The notes under the pieces: model-generated
What the model saw: only the letters and a program-made list of their open reading frames with translations
Databases searched by the model: none
Told to the model about the DNA's origin: nothing
Shown: one piece after another, positions 52,163 to 61,147 of the stretch
How positions within the stretch are numbered: position 1 is the first letter of the stretch
Layout of the letters: every line of letters starts with the position of its first letter
Translations under genes and position numbers: made by a program
Origin: Vibrio pomeroyi
GTDB lineage: Bacteria; Pseudomonadota; Gammaproteobacteria; Enterobacterales; Vibrionaceae
DNA: 64,000 nucleotides
Reading direction: 5' to 3'
Assembly: GCA_041879425.1 (NCBI GenBank)
Contig: CP090855.1
Span: forward strand, 310,001 to 374,000

Positions 52163-53530
52163 ATGTTAGAGCTCTTGATCGGATTAGTGATTACCATCGC
52201 TGTTGGTTACTTTATTGTAAAAGGCTATAAAGCAGCGGGCGTATTATTAACTGCTGGCCTTGCCCTACTTCTTATTACTGGCCTTATTGGTCACACAGTT
52301 TTACCAGCTAAGGTAGCTTCAACAGGTAACATGGTTACCGACTCACTAGAATTCGTTAAGTACATGCTTCAGTACCGTGGCGGCGGCCTAGGCATGCAAA
52401 TCATGCTTCTTTGTGGTTTCGCTTCTTACATGACTCACATCGGCGCAAACAACGTGGTAGTTAAACAGTTCTCTAAGCCGCTGTCTGTTATCAAATCTCC
52501 ATACGCACTGCTTGTTGCTGCGTACATCGTAGCGTGTCTAATGTCTCTTGCAGTAAGTTCTGCGACGGGTCTTGGCGTACTATTGATGGCAACGCTATTC
52601 CCAATGATGACGGCAATGGGTATCTCTCGCCCTGCTGCAGTTGCGGTATGTGCTTCACCAGCTGCAATCATTCTTTCTCCTACATCAGGTGATGTTGTTA
52701 TTGCTGCAGAAAAATCAGGCTTAGACCTAGATGTGTTTGCGGTTCAAACGGTACTGCCAGTGTCTATCTGTGCAATCATCGTAATGGCTGCAGCTGCTTT
52801 CTTCTGGAACAAATACCTAGATAAGAAAGAAAACACACCAATGGAAAAAGTAGACGTTTCTGAAATTGAAACAACAGCGCCAGCTTTCTACGCTGCTCTA
52901 CCATTCCTACCAATCATCGGTGTTTTCCTATTCAACGGTCGTACGATCCCAGGCCTTAAGCTTGATATCTACACTATCGTTGTTGGCTCTATCTTCGTTG
53001 GCGCGATCATCGATTACGTTGTGAAGAAGTTCGACGGTGAGAAAACGCTAGAAGACCTAGACTCTTGTTACCAAGGCATGGCAGAAGCATTCAAAGGCGT
53101 AGTAATGCTGTTGGTTGCGGCGGGTGTATTTGCTCAAGGCCTGATGTCTATTGGCGCAATTGATAACCTAATCGGTCTTGCTGAAGCGGCGGGGGCTGGC
53201 GGTATCGCACTGATGCTTATCCTGACAGGTCTTACGGTTGCTGCAGCTATCGCGACAGGTTCTGGTAACGCACCTTTCTATGCTTTCGTAGAACTTGCAC
53301 CATCGTTAGCAGCGAAAATGGGACTAAACCCTGCGTTCCTAATCATTCCAATGCTTCAAGCATCAAACCTAGGTCGTACTATCTCTCCAGTATCTGGCGT
53401 AGTGGTAGCAACATCAGGTATGGGTAAAATCAGTCCATTCGAAGTTGTTAAGCGTACATCAGTACCAGTAATCTGTGGTCTTATCACGGTTATCTTCGGT
53501 ACGCTTGTATTGGTTCCAATGACGGCTTAA
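52163..53530 (+). CDS. dcuC: Anaerobic C4-dicarboxylate transporter DcuC
   Basis: A 455-residue inner-membrane carrier of the DcuC family, about the length of E. coli DcuC (461), with 11-13 predicted TM segments. Recognisable segments are LCGFASYMTHIGANNVVVK, SSATGLGVLLMATLFPMM, and SNLGRTISPVSGVVVATSG. The family exports succinate or exchanges C4-dicarboxylates during anaerobic growth. The ATG at 52163 is chosen; the in-frame GTG at 52151 is part of its ribosome site. It is a single gene next to the nitrate respiration locus. Confidence 0.93.
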   Translation: MLELLIGLVITIAVGYFIVKGYKAAGVLLTAGLALLLITGLIGHTVLPAKVASTGNMVTDSLEFVKYMLQYRGGGLGMQIMLLCGFASYMTHIGANNVVVKQFSKPLSVIKSPYALLVAAYIVACLMSLAVSSATGLGVLLMATLFPMMTAMGISRPAAVAVCASPAAIILSPTSGDVVIAAEKSGLDLDVFAVQTVLPVSICAIIVMAAAAFFWNKYLDKKENTPMEKVDVSEIETTAPAFYAALPFLPIIGVFLFNGRTIPGLKLDIYTIVVGSIFVGAIIDYVVKKFDGEKTLEDLDSCYQGMAEAFKGVVMLLVAAGVFAQGLMSIGAIDNLIGLAEAAGAGGIALMLILTGLTVAAAIATGSGNAPFYAFVELAPSLAAKMGLNPAFLIIPMLQASNLGRTISPVSGVVVATSGMGKISPFEVVKRTSVPVICGLITVIFGTLVLVPMTA

Positions 53531-53605
53531 GCCTCAAGTTCCTGTGTTCCACTAACCAAGAACAGAACACGAAGAACACCAATTCAGATATAAAATGCTT
53601 AAACA

Positions 53606-53642
53606 AAAAGGCGCTGAACTTAATAAGTTCAGCGCCTTTTTT
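53606..53642. terminator. Bidirectional Rho-independent terminator
   Basis: A long stem of AAAAGGCGCTGAACT with its complement around a four-base loop, with T runs on both strands. It is shared by dcuC and the convergent narQ-narP-like operon. Confidence 0.9.
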
Positions 53643-53728
53643 AATATCACTTTCTCAACATCGTTAAAGCTGTGGAGATATGAACAAACAGCACGGCTTG
53701 AAATAGTTTAATTTCAAAGGAACAAGCC

Positions 53729-54361
53729 CTACTTCATTTCTCCGTAACGCTCTAGGTAAAGAACGGTTGCTGCGGTACGTGAAGGCACTTGTAGCTTTTT
53801 CAATAGGCTTTTCATATGTACCTTAACTGTCGATTCAGAAATGAACAGGTGGTCAGCGATCTGCTTGTTACGGTAACCTTTTGCGACTTCTTGAAGGATC
53901 TGCATTTCACGTTCAGTCAGTTGGTCGAAGATGTCGTTGCGGCTACCAGCATCGTTTAGGTAACGAGCAACCACACTGCTGTAAGCTTTGTCGCCACTGT
54001 GTGCTTGCTTAAGCAGTTCGATCAGTTCATCAGGCTCAGTGTCTTTCAGCAGGTAGCCATCAGCGCCCGCTTTTACAATCGCTTCAATGTCTGCAGGGCT
54101 ATCAGAAACAGTCAGGATTACAATGTTTGCGCTTGAACCGTCAGTACGAAGTGCTTTCAAGGTATCTAACCCAGACATGCCTTTCATATTGAGATCCAAA
54201 AGGATCAAATCAGGTTCTTCTTCATGAGCGAGAGCAACCGCTTCAGTGCCGTTACTTGCTTCTGCAATCACTTCGAATTCGTCTTCAAAGCTCAGTAATT
54301 GGCTTATACCTCTGCGCATCAATGGATGATCATCAACCAGCATTACTTTACAAATCGTCAA
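53729..54361 (-). CDS. narP: NarP-like nitrate response regulator
   Basis: A 210-residue NarL/FixJ-type regulator with a receiver (D10-D11, phospho-acceptor D56 in LILLDLNMKGMSG) and a LuxR-type HTH (LTEREMQILQEVAKGYRNKQ, ISESTVKVHMKSLLKKL). The length fits NarP (215). It overlaps the upstream NarQ-like kinase by 14 bases and lies divergent from the nap operon, so control of napF by nitrate is the natural reading. NarL is the alternative name, but the nap linkage favours NarP. Confidence 0.9.
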   Translation of the reverse strand: MTICKVMLVDDHPLMRRGISQLLSFEDEFEVIAEASNGTEAVALAHEEEPDLILLDLNMKGMSGLDTLKALRTDGSSANIVILTVSDSPADIEAIVKAGADGYLLKDTEPDELIELLKQAHSGDKAYSSVVARYLNDAGSRNDIFDQLTEREMQILQEVAKGYRNKQIADHLFISESTVKVHMKSLLKKLQVPSRTAATVLYLERYGEMK

Positions 54362-56078
54362 CTTTAACTTCCTTCAAACTTTTATATTTCAATATGACTG
54401 TACAGCCTTCACCTTGAGCCGCTTCAATCGTTAAGTCGCCATTCAGTCTTGCCGCACGCTCCTGCATAATGCTCATCCCATAGTGGTTCGTTTTAGAACT
54501 ACTTGAGTCAAAGCCGTCTCCATTATCTTTAATCACGACTAACACTTCACCGTCCTCATCGATACAGCATACATCTATCAAGTCGGCATTGGCGTGTTTT
54601 ATTGCGTTTATTGTTGCTTCACGAATCAATTGAAGCAAGTGAACCTGACTGTGTGCATCAAGTTCAATCGATGAAAGATTATTGGTGAGGTTAATCTTCG
54701 CATCAGTTCTTTCACTGAGTTCCTCAAGCATGGTGCTCAAGGCATCTCCAAAGTTGCCCTCTTTAATGGTCAACCTGAATGTGGTGAGTAGCTCTCTTAA
54801 TTGAGTATAGGCGTCAGCCAAACCATTACCGATTTCCGACGCTATTTGCTCTGACTGCTCTCTGTGTTGCTGCTCTGGCAGTTTACCAATCACACGCTTT
54901 AATAATGTAACTTGGATTTTCAAGTATGACAGTGATTGAGCCAATGAATCGTGTAACTCACGTGCGATCGTCGCACGTTCTTCCATAATAATGAGCTGTT
55001 CGGCTTTCTTTTGGGCGCGATTATAATAAATAGCTCGAGATAACAGTTGAATAAAGCTCTCGATCAGCGCCTTGGTAGAATGCCCATGGTGATACGAACA
55101 GTACAAGTAGCCAAGAATAAGTTCGTTATCATCCAACTTCATCTCGAACTTTTCGTAATCTAAATTCGAATCGTAGCCTTCATCCATAATCAATGAACGG
55201 CCTGAGTTATCTACGATCTCAAGTCTCAGTGATTCTATTCCTTCCAAGCTCACGAGGTGTTGCAAGATAGCTCGGAAATTTTCAGGCGCGATACGTGTCA
55301 CAGTGAGCTCTTGTGACGAATTATAAAGTGCCTGCAGCGACTGGTTCGCATTTTGTAGCTCTACCGTCTTAGCATCCACCACATCTTCAAGATTGCGATA
55401 AAGCACGCCGAGATCTTTCGCCATTGAGTTGAAGGTTTTCGTCAAAATACCCATTTCATTGCTACTGGTCACTTTGAGTTCTACCTCAAAATCACTGTTC
55501 TTGATTCGCTGGCTAGCTCCAACTAAGGCATGCAACGGTTTAACAACCTGTTTACGTACAAAGTGAACAACAAAAAGAGATATGACCAGAATTCCACCAA
55601 GGCCGATACCACCAGCCCACGCTAACTTTATTAACTTGTCTTCGGAGAACTCTTGCAGCTTATAAACGAAGCCATCGATTTCAGCCACGAAGTTTTCAAC
55701 CAACACGAGATAGTGATCGCGCTCTTCGCTATTCAAGACCTGTTTCAGCTCATGCCAACGGCCGATAATTAAATAGTAATCTTCTGTGATGTCTGTCGGA
55801 ACATTCCAACTGACTAAATTGGTCATGGATGGCGAGTAAAGAGAACTTTCGAATTCACGAATATGAGATTCATAATCGACAGATTCTATTTGAATATCAT
55901 GGGCTAAACGGTAGCTTTGCATTCGCATTGAACCGGCCACGTTCACCGCTTCTGCATCATTCAGACTTGAGGCCAATGTAAAGATAGCAAAGCCAGTCGT
56001 AGCAACCGACAACAGCAGTATAGATAGCAGTGACTTAGCTATCGTACTCGTTACAGATGAAACCGGTTTTATAAGCAA
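54348..56078 (-). CDS. narQ: NarQ-like nitrate/nitrite sensor kinase
   Basis: A 576-residue membrane kinase. TM1 is near 15-35, followed by a periplasmic sensor with a P-box-like segment NVAGSMRMQSYRLAHDI that binds nitrate in NarX/NarQ. Then come TM2 near 155-173, HAMP, a cytoplasmic GAF-like region, HisKA_3 with H376 (ARELHDSLAQSL), and HATPase. The length matches NarQ (566). It forms an operon with the overlapping narP-like gene and is divergent from napF. Confidence 0.92.
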   Translation of the reverse strand: MLIKPVSSVTSTIAKSLLSILLLSVATTGFAIFTLASSLNDAEAVNVAGSMRMQSYRLAHDIQIESVDYESHIREFESSLYSPSMTNLVSWNVPTDITEDYYLIIGRWHELKQVLNSEERDHYLVLVENFVAEIDGFVYKLQEFSEDKLIKLAWAGGIGLGGILVISLFVVHFVRKQVVKPLHALVGASQRIKNSDFEVELKVTSSNEMGILTKTFNSMAKDLGVLYRNLEDVVDAKTVELQNANQSLQALYNSSQELTVTRIAPENFRAILQHLVSLEGIESLRLEIVDNSGRSLIMDEGYDSNLDYEKFEMKLDDNELILGYLYCSYHHGHSTKALIESFIQLLSRAIYYNRAQKKAEQLIIMEERATIARELHDSLAQSLSYLKIQVTLLKRVIGKLPEQQHREQSEQIASEIGNGLADAYTQLRELLTTFRLTIKEGNFGDALSTMLEELSERTDAKINLTNNLSSIELDAHSQVHLLQLIREATINAIKHANADLIDVCCIDEDGEVLVVIKDNGDGFDSSSSKTNHYGMSIMQERAARLNGDLTIEAAQGEGCTVILKYKSLKEVKVDDL

Positions 56079-56180
56079 AAGAGCCTTCCTATTGATAAAT
56101 GACTTGCCAGCAAGATCGTATTGTCACACATCAAAAATCATAGCTCCATTCAATATGTGATCACTCGCTTCGTAATTTAT

Positions 56181-56194
56181 TGATCTGAGACAAT
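56181..56194. promoter_or_regulatory. Candidate FNR site upstream of napF
   Basis: TTGAT-N4-GACAA has a perfect left FNR half-site and three of five matches in the right. It lies about 140 bases before napF and next to a NarP-like dyad. Confidence 0.4.
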
Positions 56195-56208
56195 ATATGC
56201 CCCCAATT

Positions 56209-56224
56209 AGCCCTAAGGGGGTAT
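56209..56224. promoter_or_regulatory. Candidate NarP 7-2-7 site
   Basis: TAGCCCT-AA-GGGGGTA is an inverted pair of heptamers with two-base spacing, one mismatch per arm from the TACYYMT consensus. This geometry is what NarP binds. It lies between narQ and napF about 108 bases before napF. Confidence 0.55.
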
Positions 56225-56331
56225 TTATACAATTGTTTCTAAAACTACACTACTTGTGAGGACAAATTACAAGATATTAATGGAATAATGACCTACAATT
56301 ACAACATCTTAGCAACATCTATGGGTATCTA

Positions 56332-56811
56332 GTGGTAGATCTATCAAAACGCCGTCTATTTTCTAGACGAAAAGTTGATTCAAGCCAGGTTCGTTTGCCT
56401 TGGATTAAAAACCTAGAAAGCTTTGCAGATGACTGCACTCGCTGCGGTAAATGCATCGAGAGTTGTGAGACTGAGATAATCATTGTAGGCGATGGTGGGT
56501 TTCCTACTGTCGATTTCTCAATTGATGAATGTACGTTCTGCTATCAATGTGCAGATGTTTGTCCTGAACCCATTTTTACGCCAAAGCAAGGAGAGCCTTG
56601 GCAAGCAAAAGCACGTATTTCTGATAAGTGTTTAGCGCAACAAAACGTTGAATGCCGAAGCTGTGGTGACATGTGTGAACCTATGGCCATTCAATTTCAA
56701 CTTAGAGCAGGCAGTGTTGCTCTACCAAAAATCGAGTTAAATGAGTGTAACGGTTGTGGAGCCTGCGTAGCAGTTTGCCCTACTTCAGCTATTCTTGTGA
56801 GTAATGCATAA
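56332..56811 (+). CDS. napF: NapF, iron-sulfur protein of nitrate reduction
   Basis: A 159-residue cytoplasmic ferredoxin-like protein with several 4Fe-4S motifs: CTRCGKCIESC, CTFCYQCADVCP, a less regular CRSCGDMC, and CNGCGACVAVCP. NapF interacts with NapA before export and aids cofactor assembly. The GTG at 56332 is the start; an ATG just upstream runs into a stop. It is the first gene of napFDABC and is probably driven from the divergent region with NarP- and FNR-like sites. Confidence 0.92.
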   Translation: MVDLSKRRLFSRRKVDSSQVRLPWIKNLESFADDCTRCGKCIESCETEIIIVGDGGFPTVDFSIDECTFCYQCADVCPEPIFTPKQGEPWQAKARISDKCLAQQNVECRSCGDMCEPMAIQFQLRAGSVALPKIELNECNGCGACVAVCPTSAILVSNA

Positions 56812-56833
56812 ATAAAAATAACGAGAGCAATTT

Positions 56834-57139
56834 ATGGCACTAAATGAAGTGCATATATCAAGTTTAGTCGTGCATGTGAGCCCAGAGCATCTCAATGAGA
56901 TCAAAGCAGAGATCGAGCAATTCGATAACGCTGAGATCTACGGAGATAGCCCTGAAGGCAAAATCATCGTGGTCCTAGAAACCGAAAACCAAGGTTTTGT
57001 AACGGACACCATCGAAGCAATAAACAACATTAAGAACGTTTTAGGGACAGCTTTGGTTTATCACCAAATCGAAACTGGACTAGAAGAAACGGATTTAGAA
57101 ACTGGAAGCAACAATTCTCAACTTGAGGGTGAAGTATGA
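56834..57139 (+). CDS. napD: NapD, chaperone for NapA
   Basis: A 101-residue NapD protein, typical in starting with HISSLVVHVSPEHL. NapD binds the twin-arginine signal of NapA and holds it until its cofactors are in place. The C-terminal 20 residues are acidic and extend slightly past the usual end. Its stop overlaps the napA start by four bases (ATGA), coupling chaperone to client. Confidence 0.93.
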   Translation: MALNEVHISSLVVHVSPEHLNEIKAEIEQFDNAEIYGDSPEGKIIVVLETENQGFVTDTIEAINNIKNVLGTALVYHQIETGLEETDLETGSNNSQLEGEV

Positions 57140-59625
57140 AAATGACAAGACGTGCGTTTGTGAAAGCAAACGCAGCTGCATCAGCGGCAGCCGTTGCAGG
57201 TGTAACACTACCAGCAACAGCAACCAACCTGATTGCTAGCTCTGATCAAACAAAAATCACGTGGGATAAAGCGCCTTGTCGTTTTTGTGGTACGGGCTGT
57301 TCGGTACTAGTAGGTACTCAAAATGGCAAAGTGGTTGCGACTCAAGGCGACCCAGAAGCACCGGTAAACAAAGGCCTTAACTGTATCAAAGGCTACTTCC
57401 TTTCAAAAATCATGTACGGCAAAGACCGTCTAGAACAGCCTCTTCTTCGTATGAAAGATGGCGAGTTCCATAAAGATGGTGATTTTGCACCAGTATCTTG
57501 GGACAAAGCGTTCGACGTGATGGCTGAGAAGTGGAAAGCATCTCTTAAGAAGAACGGCCCAACAGGTGTTGGTATGTTCGGTTCTGGTCAATGGACAGTA
57601 ATGGAAGGCTACGCAGCCGTTAAGATGATGAAAGCGGGTTTCCGTTCAAACAACATCGATCCAAACGCTCGTCACTGTATGGCTTCTGCGGTAGGTGCAT
57701 TCATGCGTACCTTCGGTATCGATGAGCCAATGGGTTGTTACGATGACTTTGAACACGCAGACGCATTTGTACTGTGGGGTTCAAACATGGCAGAAATGCA
57801 CCCAGTTCTATGGACTCGTATTACAGACCGTCGTCTAAGCCACCCACACGTTCAAGTAAACGTACTGTCTACTTACTACCACCGTTCTTTTGAGCTTGCA
57901 GACACTGGTTACATCTTCAACCCTCAGTCTGACCTTGCGATTGCAAACTTCATCGCAAACTACATCATCCAAAACGATGCAGTTAACTGGGACTTCGTGA
58001 ACAAACACACGAACTTCAAGCAAGCAACAACAGACATCGGTTACGGTCTTCGTGACGACGATCCTCTACAGAAAGCAGCAGCAAACCCTAACTCAGGCGC
58101 AATGACTGCTATCTCTTTTGAAGATTACAAAGCATCTGTTGCTGAGTACACAGTTGAGAAAGCGTCTGAAATGTCAGGCGTATCTCAAGATGACCTTATC
58201 AAGCTGGCTAAGCAATACGCCGATCCAAACATCAAAGTAATGTCTCTATGGACAATGGGTATGAACCAACATACTCGTGGTGTGTGGATGAACAGCCTTG
58301 TGTACAACATCCACCTTCTAACAGGTAAGATTTCTACTCCAGGTAACAGCCCATTCTCACTAACTGGCCAACCATCTGCGTGTGGTACAGCTCGTGAAGT
58401 AGGTACGTTCTCTCACCGCCTACCTGCAGATATGGTGGTTGCTAACCCTAAACACCGTAAGATTGCAGAAGACATCTGGAAACTTCCAGAAGGCACTATC
58501 CCAGCAAAACCTGGTAAACACGCTGTTGCTCAAGACCGTGCATTAAAAGACGGTACGATCAACGCTTACTGGGTAATGTGTAACAACAACATGCAAGCTG
58601 GTCCAAACATCAACACTGAGCGTCTGCCTGGTTACCGTAACCCAGATAACTTCATTGTTTGTTCAGACCCGTACCCAACAGCAACAGCTCAAGCAGCTGA
58701 CCTTATCCTTCCTACAGCAATGTGGATTGAGAAAGAAGGTGCTTACGGTAACGCTGAGCGTCGTACACAAGCATGGTACCAACAAGTGAAAACGGTAGGT
58801 GAAGCTAAGTCTGACCTATGGCAAATCATGGAGTTCTCTAAGCGCTTCACTATTGAAGAAGTTTGGGGTGAAGAACTGGTTGCGAAAATGCCTGAGTACC
58901 GTGGCAAAACCATGTACGACGTGCTTTACAAAAACGGTAATGTTGATGCTTTCCCTCTGTCTGAAGCTCAAGAGCTTAACGACGATGCACAAGCACAAGG
59001 TTTCTACGTTCAAAAAGGTCTATTCGAAGAATACGCAGCCTTTGGTCGCGACCACGGTCACGATCTAGCACCATACGATACTTACCACAAAGTACGCGGT
59101 CTACGTTGGCCAGTAGTTGACGGTAAAGAAACACTATGGCGCTTTAAAGAAGGTTCAGATCCATACGCTAAGAAAGGTTCTGGTTGGGACTTCTACGGCA
59201 AGCCAGATGGTAAAGCACTGATCATCAATGCTCCATACGAAGCGCCACCTGAAGTACCAAATGATGAATACGATATGTGGCTATGTACAGGTCGTGTTCT
59301 TGAGCACTGGCACACAGGTACTATGACTCGTCGTGTACCAGAACTTTACAAAGCAGTACCGGATGCACTTTGCTACATCCACCCTGCTGACGCTAAAGCT
59401 CGTGGTCTTCGCCGTGGTGATGAAGTTCTTATCGAAAACAAACGTGGTGAAGTTCGTGTGCGTGTTGAAACTCGCGGCCGTAACCGTCCACCACAAGGCT
59501 TGGTATTCGTACCATTCTTTGATGCAAGAATTCTGATCAACAAGTTGATCTTGGATGCAACGGATCCTCTGTCTAAACAGACGGATTACAAGAAGTGTCC
59601 AGTTAAGATCACTAAGGTTTCTTAA
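57136..59625 (+). CDS. napA: Periplasmic nitrate reductase catalytic subunit NapA
   Basis: An 829-residue molybdoenzyme matching E. coli NapA (828). The Tat signal is TRRAFVKA. The 4Fe-4S Cys are C48, C51, C55 and C83, and the molybdenum ligand Cys is C181 in PNARHCMAS. It reduces nitrate to nitrite in the periplasm using electrons from NapB. It is highly expressed to judge by strongly biased codon use compared with the neighbours. It lies in napFDABC. Confidence 0.98.
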   Translation: MKMTRRAFVKANAAASAAAVAGVTLPATATNLIASSDQTKITWDKAPCRFCGTGCSVLVGTQNGKVVATQGDPEAPVNKGLNCIKGYFLSKIMYGKDRLEQPLLRMKDGEFHKDGDFAPVSWDKAFDVMAEKWKASLKKNGPTGVGMFGSGQWTVMEGYAAVKMMKAGFRSNNIDPNARHCMASAVGAFMRTFGIDEPMGCYDDFEHADAFVLWGSNMAEMHPVLWTRITDRRLSHPHVQVNVLSTYYHRSFELADTGYIFNPQSDLAIANFIANYIIQNDAVNWDFVNKHTNFKQATTDIGYGLRDDDPLQKAAANPNSGAMTAISFEDYKASVAEYTVEKASEMSGVSQDDLIKLAKQYADPNIKVMSLWTMGMNQHTRGVWMNSLVYNIHLLTGKISTPGNSPFSLTGQPSACGTAREVGTFSHRLPADMVVANPKHRKIAEDIWKLPEGTIPAKPGKHAVAQDRALKDGTINAYWVMCNNNMQAGPNINTERLPGYRNPDNFIVCSDPYPTATAQAADLILPTAMWIEKEGAYGNAERRTQAWYQQVKTVGEAKSDLWQIMEFSKRFTIEEVWGEELVAKMPEYRGKTMYDVLYKNGNVDAFPLSEAQELNDDAQAQGFYVQKGLFEEYAAFGRDHGHDLAPYDTYHKVRGLRWPVVDGKETLWRFKEGSDPYAKKGSGWDFYGKPDGKALIINAPYEAPPEVPNDEYDMWLCTGRVLEHWHTGTMTRRVPELYKAVPDALCYIHPADAKARGLRRGDEVLIENKRGEVRVRVETRGRNRPPQGLVFVPFFDARILINKLILDATDPLSKQTDYKKCPVKITKVS

Positions 59626-59750
59626 GAGCCAAGCGCTTTTCGAACCTAGATACAAGATCTAGCGTATTTAATATTGCGACTACTTTTTTCGTTACTTTTT
59701 GAAAGAAGTAGTCCACTCAAAGAATTAGCCTTTAGGCGGAGAAATTAACC

Positions 59751-60212
59751 ATGAAAAAACTGATTACTGCCCTACTATCAGCTGGTCTTTTGCTAGCTGG
59801 TGCAGTTCAAGCTGAAGCTGAACTGGATAACCCAGGCGGCATTGGTGGCGTAGAATCTCTACGTGGTGCAAGTGAACTAGAAGCAACTCGCGCAGCAGAT
59901 GACTTCAAAAAGTTCCCTCGTGACCAAGTACTTGAGAGTGACTACGTATACCAACCACCTCTAGTGCCTCATACTATCCGTAGCTATGAAGTTTCTCTTA
60001 ACGCTAACAAGTGTCTTTCTTGCCACAGCTGGAAAAACGCAAAAGAAATGGGTGCGACTAAAGTGAGTGTAACTCACTACATGAACCGTGAAGATGCGGT
60101 ACTTGCAGACGTATCACCTCGTCGTTACTTCTGTCTACAGTGTCACGTACCTCAAGCTAATGCTAAGCCACTAGTTGAGAACGAGTTCAAACCTGTAGAT
60201 TCACTGCGTTAA
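59751..60212 (+). CDS. napB: NapB, dihaem cytochrome subunit
   Basis: A 153-residue secreted dihaem cytochrome c. A signal peptide covers about residues 1-21. Haem sites are CLSCH (C88, C91) and CLQCH (C128, C131). It passes electrons from NapC to NapA. The gene lies 125 bases after napA, and a ribosome site (GGCGGAG) precedes the ATG. Confidence 0.96.
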   Translation: MKKLITALLSAGLLLAGAVQAEAELDNPGGIGGVESLRGASELEATRAADDFKKFPRDQVLESDYVYQPPLVPHTIRSYEVSLNANKCLSCHSWKNAKEMGATKVSVTHYMNREDAVLADVSPRRYFCLQCHVPQANAKPLVENEFKPVDSLR

Positions 60213-60241
60213 TCGTAGCCGGACTGTAAGAGAGGCTATAT

Positions 60242-60823
60242 ATGATAAAATTACTTAAAGCGTTTTGGAAAAGACTCGCGACACCAAGTAAAGCAGCCGT
60301 AGGCGTTGTTTTGTTCTTGGGTTTTTCGGGTGGTCTTTTGTTCTGGGGTGCATTTAACACGGGTATGGAAGCAACCAACACAGAAGAATTCTGTTCTGGC
60401 TGTCACGCACCTATTGTTGAAGAGATCCAAGAGACGATTCACTACTCTAACCGTTCTGGCGTTCGTGCAATCTGTTCAGACTGTCACGTACCGCATGAGT
60501 GGACTGATAAAATCGTTCGTAAAGTTCAAGCATCAAAAGAGCTATATGCGCACTTTATTTCTAAGACGATTGATACGCCTGAGAAATTCAAAGAGCGTCG
60601 TCATCACTTAGCAGAGCGTGAATGGGCTCGATTGAAAAAGAACGATTCACTTGAGTGTCGTAACTGTCACCAGTTCGATTACATGGACTTCTCAGAGCAG
60701 AGCCCTCGTAGTGCGAAACAACACTCGACAGCGCTAGCTTCTGGTGAGAAAACGTGTGTAGACTGTCACAAAGGTATTGCACACAAACTACCAGACATGC
60801 ACGGCGTTGAAGGCTGGCAATAA
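60242..60823 (+). CDS. napC: NapC, tetrahaem quinol dehydrogenase
   Basis: A 193-residue NapC/NirT-type cytochrome. One N-terminal TM (about 18-38) anchors it, and four CxxCH sites follow (C51, C78, C139, C172). It oxidises membrane quinol and passes electrons to NapB. No napG/napH genes are present, so NapC is the sole quinol route in this operon. Confidence 0.96.
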   Translation: MIKLLKAFWKRLATPSKAAVGVVLFLGFSGGLLFWGAFNTGMEATNTEEFCSGCHAPIVEEIQETIHYSNRSGVRAICSDCHVPHEWTDKIVRKVQASKELYAHFISKTIDTPEKFKERRHHLAEREWARLKKNDSLECRNCHQFDYMDFSEQSPRSAKQHSTALASGEKTCVDCHKGIAHKLPDMHGVEGWQ

Positions 60824-60834
60824 GGAGCGATTGA

Positions 60835-60972
60835 ATGAGTACTTTAGAAAGCGTAATTTGGCACATCCTAGGTTACAGCGCTATGCCAGTTATCATTCTG
60901 GGCGGCTTCGCAGGTGTTGCAGCCGTATCTCTTTGGATTTTATCTATGGGTAAAGACAAAGAAATCGATTAA
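60835..60972 (+). CDS. 45-residue membrane protein linked to nap (TIGR02808-like)
   Basis: A 45-residue single-TM protein: start MSTLESVIWHILGY, hydrophobic core (about 15-40), and charged end GKDKEID. A ribosome site (AAGGAG) lies eight bases upstream, and it starts 11 bases after napC, so it is surely cotranscribed. It fits the very short Vibrio family (TIGR02808, as recalled) noted beside nap genes. The size and topology recall accessory subunits such as NapE. A role in NapC stability or assembly is speculative. Confidence 0.8.
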   Translation: MSTLESVIWHILGYSAMPVIILGGFAGVAAVSLWILSMGKDKEID

Positions 60973-61023
60973 GAATCGAGATTGCGTTAACTTTTCCAGT
61001 TATGCTTGAGATAAGTTGACACT

Positions 61024-61053
61024 AAAAAGCCACTGAATTCAGTGGCTTTTTTA
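61024..61053. terminator. Bidirectional Rho-independent terminator
   Basis: AAAAAGCCACTGAA pairs with TTCAGTGGCTTTTTT, forming a self-complementary hairpin with T runs on both strands. It ends the nap operon and can also act on the convergent pha operon. Confidence 0.88.
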
Positions 61054-61147
61054 TTATCTGGCGTTTCTGTTTCCAGCTAGGGGGATGATGAAACCTTAGT
61101 AAAGCGACATCGCAGCTAAAATTAAGAAAGCCTTACTATAACAAAAC

